Shown in pieces: positions 57,401 through 61,297 of a stretch of 64,000 nucleotides of DNA. The notes beneath the pieces were generated by a model. That model saw only the letters and a program-made list of their open reading frames with translations, did no database searches and had not been told where the DNA came from. Positions within the stretch are counted from its first letter, which is position 1; each line of letters opens with the position of its first letter. Origin of the DNA: Chiridota heheva. Its lineage: Eukaryota > Echinodermata > Holothuroidea > Apodida > Chiridotidae. The translations under genes and the position numbers were made by a program. The DNA is taken from positions 92,001-156,000 of the forward strand of contig JAIGNY010004522.1 of assembly GCA_020152595.1 (NCBI GenBank), written 5' to 3'.

Positions 57401-60400
57401 TGATATCAATACCTTGCTGCTCGATGCACTCTGCCTCTCGCACTGAAAGACTGTGTGGAATATGTTGTGGCTCTAGAATCCTCTGACCACTACCCTCCTG
57501 TCTACATTTACCGCAAGCACAATTGTACCAAAGCCACCTGGGATGGAATCTAAGATTTAAAAGAGAATATAACCAAAACCAAAAGGTTTTGTGGTTCCAA
57601 TGCTTTTTTCTTCATGAGCTGATTGATTTGTAAAATTTGTATTAACTGTCATGTCATTTAATATCATGAAATATTTGCTCCATGATATTTATTCATAAGC
57701 CACACCCACCATAAAGATCAATAAAAATGTTGACAATATTAGTATTTGCACAATTAACAACATTATCATAGAAGTATGATGCAAAAATGGTTGTTCATTT
57801 ATCCTATTGCAAGAATTTGTCAGTAAGTCCCACCTGCTCTTTAATATTCATGACATCACTACCACAACATCATAACATATGTATAGACCATTTGTGTAAC
57901 ACATACAGCATAAATCTGCTATCTCGTTCATGAGATACAGTGGTGTTTACATCATTTAAAATTTTCACATTAAGCCACGCCCACCATGCATATTAATGAC
58001 ATCTGTTGATAACATAAGTACACAATAACCTACAAAATGATCAGCCAATATGACACAAATTGGACATAGTTGCTCATCTTAATCATTTTTTTACTTTAAG
58101 CCCTGTCCACATATTGATATGCATGAAATCACCCCCAAAAACATTGGGGCATATCTGCAGACCATAAACTATCTGTGTACCACACATAACGTGAATAGAC
58201 TTCCTAGTTGTTGAGATATCGTGTTTACAAACTTTTTGTTTACAAAATCATATTATGCCTGGCAACTATTCATAATACTGAAAGTCAACGTTTTTATACG
58301 ATGAACACGTACACACTATCTAACATCATTATTATATAATATGAGACATAACAGACATGTTATTGTCAAAATAAGAGCATTTTAAGATTTTTACATTAAG
58401 CCCTGCCTACTCATTAATATGCATGATATCACAACCAAAAACAGTACGATTCATCTACAGACCATGGACTATCTGTGTACCAAATATGACAGGACTCCAG
58501 TTTACTGCTCTTGAGATACCATGTTTACAAGCTCTTTTCAGCAAAATCGTATTAAGCCCGCCCATTATGCATATTAATGAAATTCAACAATTTTACATTA
58601 AACATGTAATACCAGTTAACATTCTAATTATACCAAATATGAAATAAAACAGACATGCGGCTGTTAAAATATGAACTATTCCAGATTTGTACATCATGCC
58701 CTGCCTACTCATTGATATGTATGACATCACCATCAAAAACAATAGGGCATATCTACAGACCATGAGCTATCGGTGTACCAAATATGACATGAATCCAGTT
58801 CACCGTTCTTGAGATACCGTGTTTACATAACTTTTTCAGCAAAATCATATTAAGCCCTGCTCACTATGCACATAAATGAAATTCAACATTTTTATATCAT
58901 GAACATGTACACACTAGCTAACATCATACTAACCCCAAACATGAAACAAAACAGACACCTGGTTCTTAAAATATAAACATTTTAATACTTTTACATTAAG
59001 CCCCGCCTACTCATTAAATCATCATCAAAAACTCTGATGGCTCCAAGGTGGAGAAAGTTGAGGGAGCTGTTGCATTTCTGTTTCAGGCTGGTGATGTGTT
59101 GCTTGTAGGAGAGTTTTAAGAAAGTTGCTTGTAGGAGAATTTAAAACTGTTATTGTTGCACCAGACTTGCTGCTGGTTGAGGCTAAGTTGGAGCCTATTT
59201 TCGCCAAGAGGAAAGCTAGGGGAGTAGAAGATGGTGACGTCCTCCACGTAGAGGGTACGTTTGATTTTGGGGCCAAGGTTGTCTGTGATGTTATTAATGC
59301 TCAGGTTGAAGACTAAACCGGCTCCCCCACCCCTTTTGGGTGTGGTGGGTGGCTAGCAACCAGGTAGGATTAAATACAATACCTGCAAAGGGCGGATGAG
59401 CTCCTTTTGAGCCAACGGCCAGCTAGCTAGACTTGATGCCTCGATAAAAGCACCCAGAGGTGAGGATTAGCGCCCCCCTCTGTTCTTTAGCTGATAAACA
59501 CTCCTATATGTTATGAATCACAATATTGTCTGCATCTGATCTGGCTACTGCAGGGTGGTCCAGAATTCTACTTCAAAAACTTCAGCCAGACACATCCTAT
59601 TCAATGACCCTGAGGAGTGCGTCAACGAGCCGCTAGGCTTATAGCATTGATTGAGGTTGAAGAGAGTGGGGAAGAGGATGTTGCCCTGGAGGACGCCTTC
59701 TTCTTGGGGGTAGGGTTGGAGAAGGTGTGGCCAATATGAACTTAAAACTTCCTGGGTGAGAGGAGGTTTTGAATAAAGATAGGAAGGTGGCCTCTGAGGC
59801 CGATGGTGTAAAGTTTGCGAATAATGCCGTATTTCCAAATAGTGTCGAAAGCTTTCTCAAGGTAAAAAAAAATGGCAATGAGGTGTTCCTTTTTTGCAAA
59901 GGATTCCCGGATAGCGGTGTCGAGCGTAATTAACTGGTCCAGGTATTGCGATGTTTCCAAAAGCCGCTTTGGTGAGGGGTGAGGATTCTGTTGGTCTCAA
60001 GGAACCAGCTTAGTCTCTGGTTAATGATCCTTTCCATAATTTTAAAGAGACAGCAAGTGAGGGAGATGGGGCGGTAGCTGGAGGGGTCAGAACTGACATT
60101 TCCCAATGTATGGACTGGGGTGACAATAGCTGTCCTCTAGATGGGGTAAAGGAGTGTGAGGACCAAATGTGGTCGGGGATGGTGAGTAGGGTAGTGGTGG
60201 CTTTGTTGGGGAGGTCTTTCAGCAACTGGTAGAGGATGTTATCTGGGCCCTTGGAGGTGCAGCCAGCATCGTGGATGGCTTGGATTAATTCACAAAGGGT
60301 GAGAGGGGTGTTGAGCTCTCGGGAGTTGTCGGAGAGAAGGTGATATTCTGGGCTTCATCGCGAGATTTTTTGGTTTTGAAAGCATTGGGGTAGTTGCCCA

Positions 60401-61090
60401 AGGATGAAATGTTGTTGAAAGAGGCAGCGAGGTGGTTAATGATGTCCTTTTCGTGGTGAGAAGGTTACCATTCCAGAAGAGATGGGAGACTTGCCCACCC
60501 TGCCGTGGAAGCTCTTGACCATTCTCCAAATCTTCTTAGTGGGGGTGTTGGTGGTGGGAGAAGAGATGAAGTTGTCCCAAGTGTTGGTTTTACTGTCCTT
60601 GACAGTGCGCCTGGCCTTGGCATGGCTGATACGAAAGAGGTTGAGATTGTGGGTGGTCGGGATAGTTTTGAAGTTTCTGAGGGCCCTTTTCCTGTTCTTG
60701 ATGTTGGTTTTGTAGTCATCAGAGACCCAGGGGTTGGAAGGGGGAGGGGGATGATTAGGGGGTTTAGAGGTTTTGGGAATAGAGCAGGTGGCAATGTTGA
60801 TAAGGATGTTAGTAAAGTTTGATATGGGATCCTCACCCTCGAGGAGATGGGGGGAGAGGTGCGAGTCACAGAGGGTTTCGAAAAGGGGCCAGTCAGCTTT
60901 CTCGAGCTTCCAATTGGGGGTGTGGTCAGTGGTCAGCGATAATGATAATGATTTGTGTTATCACAGCTACATGTATGGATAAAACTTACCTGCTTTTTGT
61001 TTCATCTTGCCATGTGACATCAAGTGTGGTTGAACTGCAATCAAAGTGTGATATCTTGGCTGGATCTCTCTCAATAGGTTTCAATGATGC
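22132..61090 (-). CDS. BBOX1-like: gamma-butyrobetaine / trimethyllysine dioxygenase family gene (12 exons seen, 5' end missing)
   Basis: Twelve minus-strand exons, each with AG acceptor and GT donor, join in phase to 1035 nt: 344 residues plus TAA. Known of the family: Fe(II)- and 2-oxoglutarate-dependent hydroxylases acting on gamma-butyrobetaine or trimethyllysine in carnitine synthesis. Seen here: PPGLQLLHC preceded by the H-Q-D iron motif, TGGES, WSPQFEGP, PGD, the distal iron histidine in MLHARKEF, and the 2-oxoglutarate arginine in GGQRHLKGGY. The order and spacing of motifs follow human BBOX1 (387 aa from memory), so roughly 40 or more N-terminal residues, with the family's zinc-binding cysteines, are not in view. 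The exact substrate cannot be told from sequence. Introns reach about 11 kb and hold most of the window's transposons. No frameshift or stop interrupts the joined frame, so the gene looks functional. Confidence 0.93.
22400..22985. mobile_element. long foldback element (family F1)
   Basis: The left arm starts GGATTAGTTCAGG, then AAGAGATCAAAAGAAACAAA and CGACTGAAATCAGACTAGTT. The right arm ends GTCCTCTTTGATATACAATG, then ATGCTTGACCACTGAAGTAA and TCC, the reverse complement. There is no coding capacity. Other full copies are at 46930-47430 and 54690-55235. It sits in the last intron of the dioxygenase gene. Confidence 0.85.
22986..23614. other. intron sequence, nothing recognised
   Basis: AT-rich intron between exon 12 and exon 11 of the dioxygenase gene; no repeats identified. 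Confidence 0.5.
23626..24013 (-). mobile_element. jockey-like LINE 3' UTR with target-site duplication
   Basis: Same 3' UTR as at 20427-20670, beginning GTTTGTTTG and ending GGGAAGCATGAT. The 11-base sequence GACAGAATTGA flanks it (23615-23625, 24014-24024). Internally the segment from GCCTGAGAGG to the AGGACT block is tandemly duplicated (about 190 bases). It is non-coding. Confidence 0.9.
24025..24492. other. intron sequence, nothing recognised
   Basis: Contains a 76-codon minus-strand frame at 24168-24398 without motifs. Treated as intron. Confidence 0.45.
24493..24690 (-). pseudogene. THAP-like zinc-finger remnant
   Basis: The minus strand reads KTPKDPEKCHKWIKACGRP, then 18 residues, then FEVCLPHLV. 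The P-x-D-P-E-x-x-x-K-W-I-x-A-C-G-R-P helix and the following C-x-x-H fit the THAP zinc-finger (C2CH), found in P-element transposases and host factors. The N-terminal C-x-x-C is not clear and no further domain follows. A second decayed copy at 47975-48115 shows that it is repetitive, hence probably transposon-derived. Confidence 0.5.
24691..25636. other. intron sequence
   Basis: 25040-25160 carries GGGAGAATGGGGTGGGCTTT and GGTAATGAT.ATGAGAGAGG, an inverted relative of the 235-base unit at 14070-14757. The rest is unassigned. Confidence 0.5.
25637..26599. repeat. 37-base minisatellite, about 26 copies
   Basis: Unit GGGACCCTGAGGTAGTATGG, then TCTCTGTCCTCCATTCA. Single-base variants and 1-2 base indels (CATTCA versus CATCA) alternate; two places have a shortened unit joined at GTATGGCCCTGAGG. 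It lies in the intron just after exon 11 of the dioxygenase gene and shares CTGTCCTCCATTCAG with that exon. Minus-strand frames (MEDRDHTTSG...) are artefacts. Confidence 0.97.
26656..26760 (-). CDS. BBOX1-like: exon 11: second iron histidine and 2-oxoglutarate arginine
   Basis: 105 nt, phase 0, acceptor CTCACAG, donor AAA/GTAAGT. Encodes SYRLHPGDCAVFNNRRMLHA, then RKEFQLNGGQRHLK. H in L-H-A-R is the distal iron ligand and R in Q-R-H-L the 2-oxoglutarate ligand by family analogy. Most relatives have H-G-R; here it is H-A-R. Its LNGGQR codons share a 19-base block (one mismatch) with the minisatellite 57 bases away. Confidence 0.94.
26944..27185 (+). mobile_element. tRNA-derived SINE (family S1)
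   Basis: Perfect RNA polymerase III boxes: A box TGGCTCAGTGG (26957-26967) and B box GGTTCGAATCC (26998-27008). The body has TTGTGTCCTTCAAGCAAGGC followed by CCAGTCCACTCAGGCTGG. Related copies lie at 52390-52728 and 50925-51175 in the opposite orientation. It is in the intron between exons 11 and 10. Confidence 0.88.
27285..27560. repeat. ~15-base minisatellite with an inverted half
   Basis: 27285-27470 repeats GGCCCA.TAGTCTGAA / GGTTCACTAGTCTGAA. From 27480 to 27555 the complement follows (GGACCTTCGGACTAGTGAAC), so the array folds back on itself. Minus-strand frames reading T-I-G-P-L-D-Y-W are artefacts. Confidence 0.88.
27795..27863 (-). CDS. BBOX1-like: exon 10: 23-codon exon
   Basis: 69 nt, phase 0 at both ends, acceptor ATACAG, donor GAG/GTACTC. 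Encodes VDWYFDAYHKFAELIASSP, the helix that corresponds to V-x-x-F-Y-x-A-L-x-x-F in human BBOX1. Confidence 0.92.
27864..28728. other. intron between exons 10 and 9
   Basis: No mobile element or RNA recognised. Confidence 0.5.
28729..28782 (-). CDS. BBOX1-like: exon 9: 18-codon exon
   Basis: 54 nt, phase 0 at both ends, acceptor CCCTCAG, donor GAG/GTAAGG. Encodes ITGIWWSPQFEGPLQVPE. The W-S-P-x-F-E-G-P core matches invertebrate and bacterial family members; in human BBOX1 the same place reads I-N-F-N-N-A-T-R-D. Confidence 0.93.
28783..29491. other. intron between exons 9 and 8
   Basis: No mobile element or RNA recognised; pyrimidine-rich stretch at 29280-29345. Confidence 0.5.
29492..29552 (-). 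CDS. BBOX1-like: exon 8: catalytic domain
   Basis: 61 nt, acceptor CTTATAG, donor AAG/GTAAAG. Completes an arginine codon, then encodes ENPAAFIYQRPHITINKQGK, the family's Y-x-x-x-x-P-x-I-x-x-x-x-x-G stretch. Lies about 11 kb from the exon at 40607-40747; the intron between holds a DIRS-like element. Confidence 0.93.
29553..31940. other. intron between exons 8 and 7, 3' part
   Basis: Besides the duplication at 30335-30650 there is no gene or element recognised. 30840-30960 echoes the old repeat at 6660-7060. Confidence 0.45.
30335..30650. repeat. tandem duplication of ~125 bases split by (AT)n
   Basis: 30340-30458 and 30523-30645 share ACATCAATGATG.AGCTCAA, GGTGGGT, TTGTTAG and GGCTGGGGTTG..AG. 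Between them are (AT)15 at 30459-30490 and a short T/G run. Confidence 0.85.
31951..32217. repeat. hairpin at the element's 3' end
   Basis: 54-base arms at 31951-32004 (TTACCCCGCTAAACGTAGCA ...) and 32164-32217 (... TACGCTTAGCGGGGTAA) are inverted copies with few mismatches. The inner part of the arm (CTTACCTTCCATGCTATAAA) occurs a third time at 32240-32265. Known of DIRS: inverted terminal repeats and an internal complementary region allow a circular intermediate; the layout here resembles that. Confidence 0.8.
32640..33210 (-). pseudogene. DIRS-like tyrosine recombinase, broken
   Basis: The minus strand reads LVKAPLKPPLSSFLLSVDST, then KRRGAICALSLKEGHILLSP, matching the recombinase stretch with K-R-x-E-I-H-A-L-S in relatives. 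Further on, AACWKTPVAFLPLHLLDLPY matches the C-terminal A-A-C-W-x-x-x-x-T-F-x-x-x-Y-L-R-D motif. Frame changes lie between the two and the catalytic tyrosine cannot be placed. Confidence 0.72.
33420..34700 (-). pseudogene. DIRS-like reverse transcriptase / RNase H region, broken
   Basis: The minus-strand frame at 34458-34198 reads ERVLAVKAIADFLLFQRTSL, then RGWLMLLGRLASLVDVVPM, the RT-to-RNase-H linker of DIRS elements. Downstream, in another frame, HLSG-KNMIADLSS echoes the RNase H H-x-P-G-x-x-N-x-x-A-D-x-L-S motif. A 271-codon frame at 34232-33417 is open but out of the homologous frame, which shows random retention. Confidence 0.68.
35151..35255. mobile_element. tiny piggyBac-like MITE with TTAA ends
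   Basis: TTAA then CCCTTACTCTACCA at the left; TGGTAGAGTCAGGG then TTAA at the right. TTAA flanks and CCCT termini are features of piggyBac-type elements. About 95 bases of internal sequence (CGGCGATATTATCGCCG is a palindrome). It is non-autonomous. Confidence 0.75.
35382..35488. mobile_element. second copy of the tiny TTAA-flanked MITE
   Basis: Same body (TTTTGGGTGCCCGTCTTTGG, GCGCATTTTCAAAAGGTGCT) and intact right end TGGTAGAGTAAGGGTTAA. The left end has lost bases (TTAATTACTACCACG). It lies 130 bases from the first copy, in the same orientation. Confidence 0.75.
35640..37550. repeat. degenerate ~150-base tandem array
   Basis: Marked by GGGCCGTTAAC-type words (near 35664, 36357, 36535, 36645, 36861, 37106, 37261, 37408). 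The last three units (about 37085-37530) are clear: ATGCTATACGAGCCGTTAAC, then CACCATGGAGCTACG, then TACTGCCGTACTCAGTATGC. Older units are strongly diverged. Confidence 0.75.
37680..38105. repeat. ~76-base tandem array, five to six copies
   Basis: Unit with GGGCCGTTCAATGGACCCGT, then ATGGAGCCATGGCACGGACC and a CCCACTTTATGGAGCCGTAT block; starts near 37709, 37784, 37860, 37944 and 38018. GC-richer than the surroundings. Confidence 0.9.
38110..38680. repeat. ~180-base tandem array, two full and one or two partial copies
   Basis: 38125-38290 and 38307-38470 share TAACTTTCTTAA.A.GCCGC, GCGTTATAAGAAGTCACTTA, CCACTACC..TGACCCAC and ACTCAGTA. Partial copies with GACCCCACTGA.TCAGTA follow at 38540 and 38625. 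Confidence 0.88.
38681..40337. other. intron sequence around the 39.75 kb terminal repeat
   Basis: Outside the inverted terminal sequence near 39700-39765 nothing is recognised; 39405-39420 is a small hairpin (CCACCCATTTTGTACGGGTGG, interrupted). Confidence 0.45.
40338..40440 (-). mobile_element. jockey-like LINE 3' UTR fragment
   Basis: GTTTGTTTGAT, AACGGCACCACAATAAGGGT, then AGGTAGGAAGG. This is a shortened copy of the same 3' UTR. Confidence 0.7.
40607..40747 (-). CDS. BBOX1-like: exon 7: catalytic domain, TGGES region
   Basis: 141 nt, acceptor TTAAG, donor AAG/GTAAGC. Encodes FDPEVTGGESYFIDAFHVAE, then TLRDQHPKHFQTLLDVP. G-G-E-S followed by a D-x-F-x-V-A-x-x-L helix is shared by BBOX1 and TMLHE. 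The acceptor has a short polypyrimidine tract but the phase is exact. Confidence 0.95.
40879..41200 (-). mobile_element. jockey-like LINE 3' end with (AAAC)n tail
   Basis: (GTTT)n start, the full 3' UTR words, and the end of the post-RNase-H region (GGAAGAACTCAGCAATTGAG). Close to the copy at 19500-20168 but truncated earlier. It lies 130 bases upstream (minus strand) of the exon at 40607-40747, close to its acceptor. Confidence 0.88.
41320..41640. repeat. diverged direct repeat, ~220-base period
   Basis: TAGAGAATGGTCCATCCAA occurs at 41335 and 41553, each followed about 70 bases later by AGTGCCAA..TTTATCAT. An old repeat. Confidence 0.65.
42030..42275 (+). mobile_element. SINE family S2 body, headless, next to a hairpin
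   Basis: Matches 21513-21720 in the opposite orientation (GGCCGTGGACATTGACTTGG, TATCATAACCGAATAC.CAGG). The tRNA-like head is missing; in its place is a 10-base perfect stem GACCCGACCT (42033-42042) / AGGTCGGGTC (42054-42063). Confidence 0.82.
42276..43234. other. intron sequence, nothing recognised
   Basis: AT-rich intron between exons 7 and 6; no element identified. Confidence 0.5.
43235..43740 (-). pseudogene. RTE-like LINE, C-terminal part of reverse transcriptase
   Basis: The minus strand reads IWKNRNIGMDTKVRVLKAYV, WSTFLYGCEWW, then after a frameshift MWFIKRMLKISLTERKTNND and RRRQMEFIGRVG, ending NKSDWRAMITIVCSGH. The K-V-R-x-x-x-A-Y-V-x-S-x-x-L-Y-G-C-E-x-W and R-R-R-Q-x-x-F-x-G-H blocks are standard in this LINE group. 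A (GT)n at 43225-43242 interrupts the end. Confidence 0.9.
43795..44565. repeat. ~42-base minisatellite, about 18 copies
   Basis: Unit TTTCAGTATTAGTGAAAAAT, then GGATCAGAATTGTGGCTAAT, then A. Copies differ by single bases; one compressed region lies at 44330-44375. Confidence 0.96.
44841..44965 (-). CDS. BBOX1-like: exon 6: first iron-binding motif
   Basis: 125 nt, acceptor TGTACAG, donor GCG/GTAAGT. Begins SFDVVSTPNPINIAYSS, then the H-Q-D iron-binding facial triad residues, then YYESPPGLQLLHCV. Human BBOX1 has H-T-D at this place (established knowledge). The spacing of H-x-D to P-P-G-x-Q-L-L-H-C is the family spacing, which identifies the protein most securely. Confidence 0.95.
45020..45260 (+). 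mobile_element. single arm of foldback family F1
   Basis: AGGCAAGTCCATCTAAAATGG, AGAATGGTCAAAAAAAGTATTC, GACTGAAATGAGACTAGAGG. Matches the left arm of the elements at 22400 and 54690 but no right arm follows; the 12-base minisatellite starts instead. Confidence 0.65.
45262..45790. repeat. ACTAAAACAGAGT minisatellite (~13 bases)
   Basis: Long run of AGTACTAAAACAG with variants AGCAGAGCACTATAAA. The higher-order block of about 210 bases appears twice (45293-45500 and 45508-45715). Confidence 0.94.
45835..46668. repeat. 18-base minisatellite with two sub-families
   Basis: 46005-46230 is mostly GTGGACAGCCCGGTTGCC; 46230-46668 is mostly GTGGATAACCTGGTTACT or its TTATTGTG variants. The change is abrupt near 46225. 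The preceding ~140 bases (AAAACTAGAGTACTAAAACA ... CAGCCA) occur twice, at 45750-45890 and 45892-46020. Because 18 is divisible by three, long but meaningless frames appear on both strands. Confidence 0.96.
46930..47430. mobile_element. foldback family F1, full copy
   Basis: The left arm starts AAAGGAATCATTTCGGTGGT; the right arm ends GAACTAATCCTTT. The centre has CTTTGGAGAAATCTGAGGCT and GTGACATCACAATTGGTTTG, as in the other copies. Confidence 0.82.
47470..47535 (+). mobile_element. possible LINE 3' tail
   Basis: ATGCTGATGTACAAAGATGG, then AAATAAATTGTTGTCATTGT resembles the 3' end of L2/CR1-type LINEs. No coding part precedes it. Confidence 0.35.
47975..48115 (-). pseudogene. THAP-like remnant, second copy
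   Basis: The minus strand reads NKACGRYRKSLNGNALVV, then FEVCLPYIVTALLWWTWP, parallel to 24493-24640. The C-x-x-H histidine is replaced by tyrosine and the proximal part is degraded. Confidence 0.5.
48116..49974. other. intron with a diverged ~245-base direct repeat
   Basis: 49060-49220 and 49305-49470 share GGCAAAGCC..GAAG/GAGG, GATTTCTTG.TTTT.ATGC and AACAGGCAGA. The G-run at 48855-48868 is a homopolymer of 14. Otherwise nothing recognised. Confidence 0.5.
49975..50330 (+). repeat. repeat family F2, copy 1 (with internal ~85-base minisatellite)
   Basis: Begins GAATGGTTCATCAATCATTC, then GCCAAGGACTAATCTGATTC, then the tandem block GCTAGCAAGTGAACTGT ... TCTCGGGTTGGAAGGTGTGG, and ends with a hairpin CCTGATTTTGAGGAAATCAGG. 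Other copies are at 56135-56655 (inverted) and 56965-57345. Confidence 0.88.
50378..50422 (-). CDS. BBOX1-like: exon 5: micro-exon of 15 codons
   Basis: 45 nt, phase 0 at both ends, acceptor TTTCAG, donor AAT/GTAAGT. Encodes VLNMLGGVMPTLYGN, matching the family segment G-F-x-x-x-T-x-Y-G that precedes the iron site. A symmetrical phase means it could be skipped without a frameshift, but skipping would remove a conserved strand. Confidence 0.9.
50925..51175 (-). mobile_element. SINE S1 body fragment
   Basis: The minus strand shares with the SINE at 52390-52728 the CCATCATAGGTTAACTTCCC region, the ATTTGACAGCTGAGAGGACT block and the CAAGACACTT motif. The tRNA-like head is lost. Confidence 0.7.
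51176..51798. other. intron between exons 5 and 4
   Basis: Old diverged repeat words (ATAGCTA...CAATATC) at 51350 and 51670; no element defined. Confidence 0.45.
51799..51874 (-). CDS. BBOX1-like: exon 4: start of catalytic domain
   Basis: 76 nt, acceptor CTTTAG, donor AAA/GTAAGT. Encodes WMQNLDVFGVNIVKNIPTK, the conserved W-L-x-x-L-x-x-x-G-I-x-x-x-x-x-V-P helix-strand that opens the dioxygenase domain. Phase joins exactly with both neighbours. Confidence 0.92.
52390..52728 (-). mobile_element. tRNA-derived SINE S1 with internal triplication
   Basis: Minus-strand B box GGTTTGATTCC near 52670 and tRNA-like head ending near 52728. The segment CATTTCACAGCTGAGTGGAC, then TGCAGCAAGTA occurs three times between 52525 and 52630. 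It ends 38 bases from the donor side of exon 3 (52767). Confidence 0.85.
52767..52825 (-). CDS. BBOX1-like: exon 3: linker into catalytic domain
   Basis: 59 nt, acceptor CTGTAG, donor TCA/GTGAGT. Encodes GSLSEFDYNDIS and on to DHRF, the family's variable linker before the catalytic domain (human counterpart: L-D-F-E-D-V-L region). Ends two bases into a glutamine codon completed by the next exon. Confidence 0.88.
52826..53517. other. intron between exons 3 and 2, with a direct repeat
   Basis: 53030-53085 and 53230-53285 share ATATTTATTGCAA.TG.GTT, then AGGTA..CTTT.TCAAACAG. Otherwise unassigned. Confidence 0.6.
53518..53608 (-). CDS. BBOX1-like: exon 2: end of N-terminal domain
   Basis: Reads IHPVHWLKRNSYSEEDL and onward to VQYLK, equivalent to the family's D-W-L-K-K segment. 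Donor AAG/GTGATG. The upper boundary is uncertain. The acceptor CACGTCAG at 53609-53610 gives a 91-nt exon in phase with the preceding exon (AG + T). A better-looking acceptor, GTACAG, gives 53518-53654 (137 nt) and keeps the exon's own frame open, but is out of phase with the exon at 60990-61090. The phase-consistent choice is used here; see the findings. Confidence 0.75.
53690..54050 (+). mobile_element. single arm of foldback family F1
   Basis: TGGTCAAACAAGTG, AAACAAAATGGTGAAGAAAC, then GACTGAAATCAGACTAGTTG, TGATGTCACA and GGAAAGTA. Only the left arm is present; the region after 54050 is unrelated. Confidence 0.7.
54335..54460. repeat. 52-base tandem duplication
   Basis: TTTCTATGTGTA.ACAA.GTG, then TTGCAGAAGAGAATTTACTT and TCCTGAA occurs twice in direct succession. 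Confidence 0.95.
54690..55235. mobile_element. foldback family F1, full copy
   Basis: The left arm starts GGATTAGTTCAGGGGTCAAG; the right arm ends GCTTGACCATTGAAATAATC. Arms of about 190 bases (54690-54890 and 55045-55235) mirror each other: GAAATCAGACTAGTTGTGAT versus ATCACAACTAGTCTGATTTC-type sequence. This is the clearest copy of the family. Confidence 0.9.
55388..55675. repeat. 144-base direct tandem duplication
   Basis: GATTTCCCCAGTG.GCTGAAA, then AGTGACCCTGCAGTG, then ACTGCAGATCCAAAACTATG, ending TTTGTTTAATTATTAAGGT, occurs at 55388-55530 and 55530-55675 with a few differences. Confidence 0.95.
56135..56655 (-). repeat. repeat family F2, inverted copy with expanded minisatellite
   Basis: Complement of the family at 49975-50330, with four to five copies of the ~85-base unit (CCACACCTTCCAACCCAAGA, GCCTCTCCACAGTTCACTTG, CTAGCAACCAGCTATTGTTA). 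Confidence 0.9.
56965..57345 (+). repeat. repeat family F2, plus-strand copy
   Basis: Begins AAATGGTCCATCAATCATTC and ends with the CCCTGATTTTGAGAAAATCA hairpin and GGGTTGGAGGGGTC. It faces the copy at 56135-56655 across about 310 bases, so the pair forms a large inverted repeat. Confidence 0.88.
57590..59030 (+). repeat. repeat family R1, third and longest array
   Basis: At least seven units with AAGCC(A/C)C(G)CCCAC and TTAATATGCATGA, starting near 57697, 57825, 57970, 58095, 58395, 58550, 58690 and 58995. Units alternate between the type with CAAAATCATATTAAGCC and the type with ACATTAAGCCCCGCCTACTC, suggesting a dimeric higher-order unit of about 300 bases. It ends directly at the LINE fragment at 59035. 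Confidence 0.85.
59035..59315 (-). pseudogene. jockey-like LINE reverse transcriptase, catalytic part
   Basis: The minus strand reads INNITDNLGPKIKRTLYVED, so the family's Y-V-D-D catalytic box reads Y-V-E-D here, an inactivating change in a dead copy. Two frameshift-like duplications (59100-59150, TTGCTTGTAGGAGA twice) follow. It is continuous with the RT part at 59640-60945 but for an insertion. Confidence 0.85.
59316..59640. other. foreign segment inside the LINE reverse transcriptase
   Basis: Splits the LINE between the P-Q-G box and the Y-x-D-D box. GC-richer, contains CTAGCTAGAC and GGCTAGCAACCAGG words. No termini or duplication identified, so its nature is unknown. Confidence 0.5.
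59641..60945 (-). pseudogene. jockey-like LINE, endonuclease-RT linker and 5' half of RT
   Basis: Minus strand: KSFHGRVGKSPISS-type linker, CTSKGPDNI (near 60240), then DQLITLDTAIRESFAKKEHL, EKAFDTIWKYGIIRKL and QEEGVLQGNILFPTLFNLN, each in its own frame. These are the standard RT blocks (L-E-K-A-Y-D-T-x-W and Q-G-x-x-L-S-x-x-L-F). Several frameshifts and stops. Same family as the 3' ends at 19500 and 40879. It ends about 45 bases from the donor of exon 1. Confidence 0.9.
60990..61090 (-). CDS. BBOX1-like: exon 1 of those visible: N-terminal domain
   Basis: Acceptor TTTGTTTAG, donor CAG/GTAAGT. It starts in phase 0 and ends two bases into a codon (33 codons plus AG). It reads ASLKPIERDPAKIS, then a beta strand TTLDVTWQDETKS, which matches the family's ITWPDEH-type strand just before the W-L-K motif. 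This gives the N-terminal beta domain that precedes the catalytic double-stranded beta helix. The exon that should carry the W-L-R-D-N-C zinc motif upstream was searched for in 61091-64000 and not found. Confidence 0.82.
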
Positions 61091-61297
61091 CTAAACAAAA
61101 AAATCATTATACTCACATAAGAAAAGTAGACTGCAGTGTGTTATTTCTCATCATGAATGATATTTCATTTATCTTCATACATGGCTCTTGGCCCATCAAG
61201 TTATATCCCCTAGCTCTCTCTCTCACTGTTGTGATTTGCATTCTAAATACTTCAGGATCTACTCTCTGATCATTGATCTCATTGTTTTCAGTTTTAT

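Noticed and set aside
57415-57560. Plus-strand coding-like stretch with LESSDHYPPVYIYRKHNC
   Set aside because: S-D-H-Y-P could be the end of a LINE endonuclease, but the rest has no match that I can support and no continuation was found.
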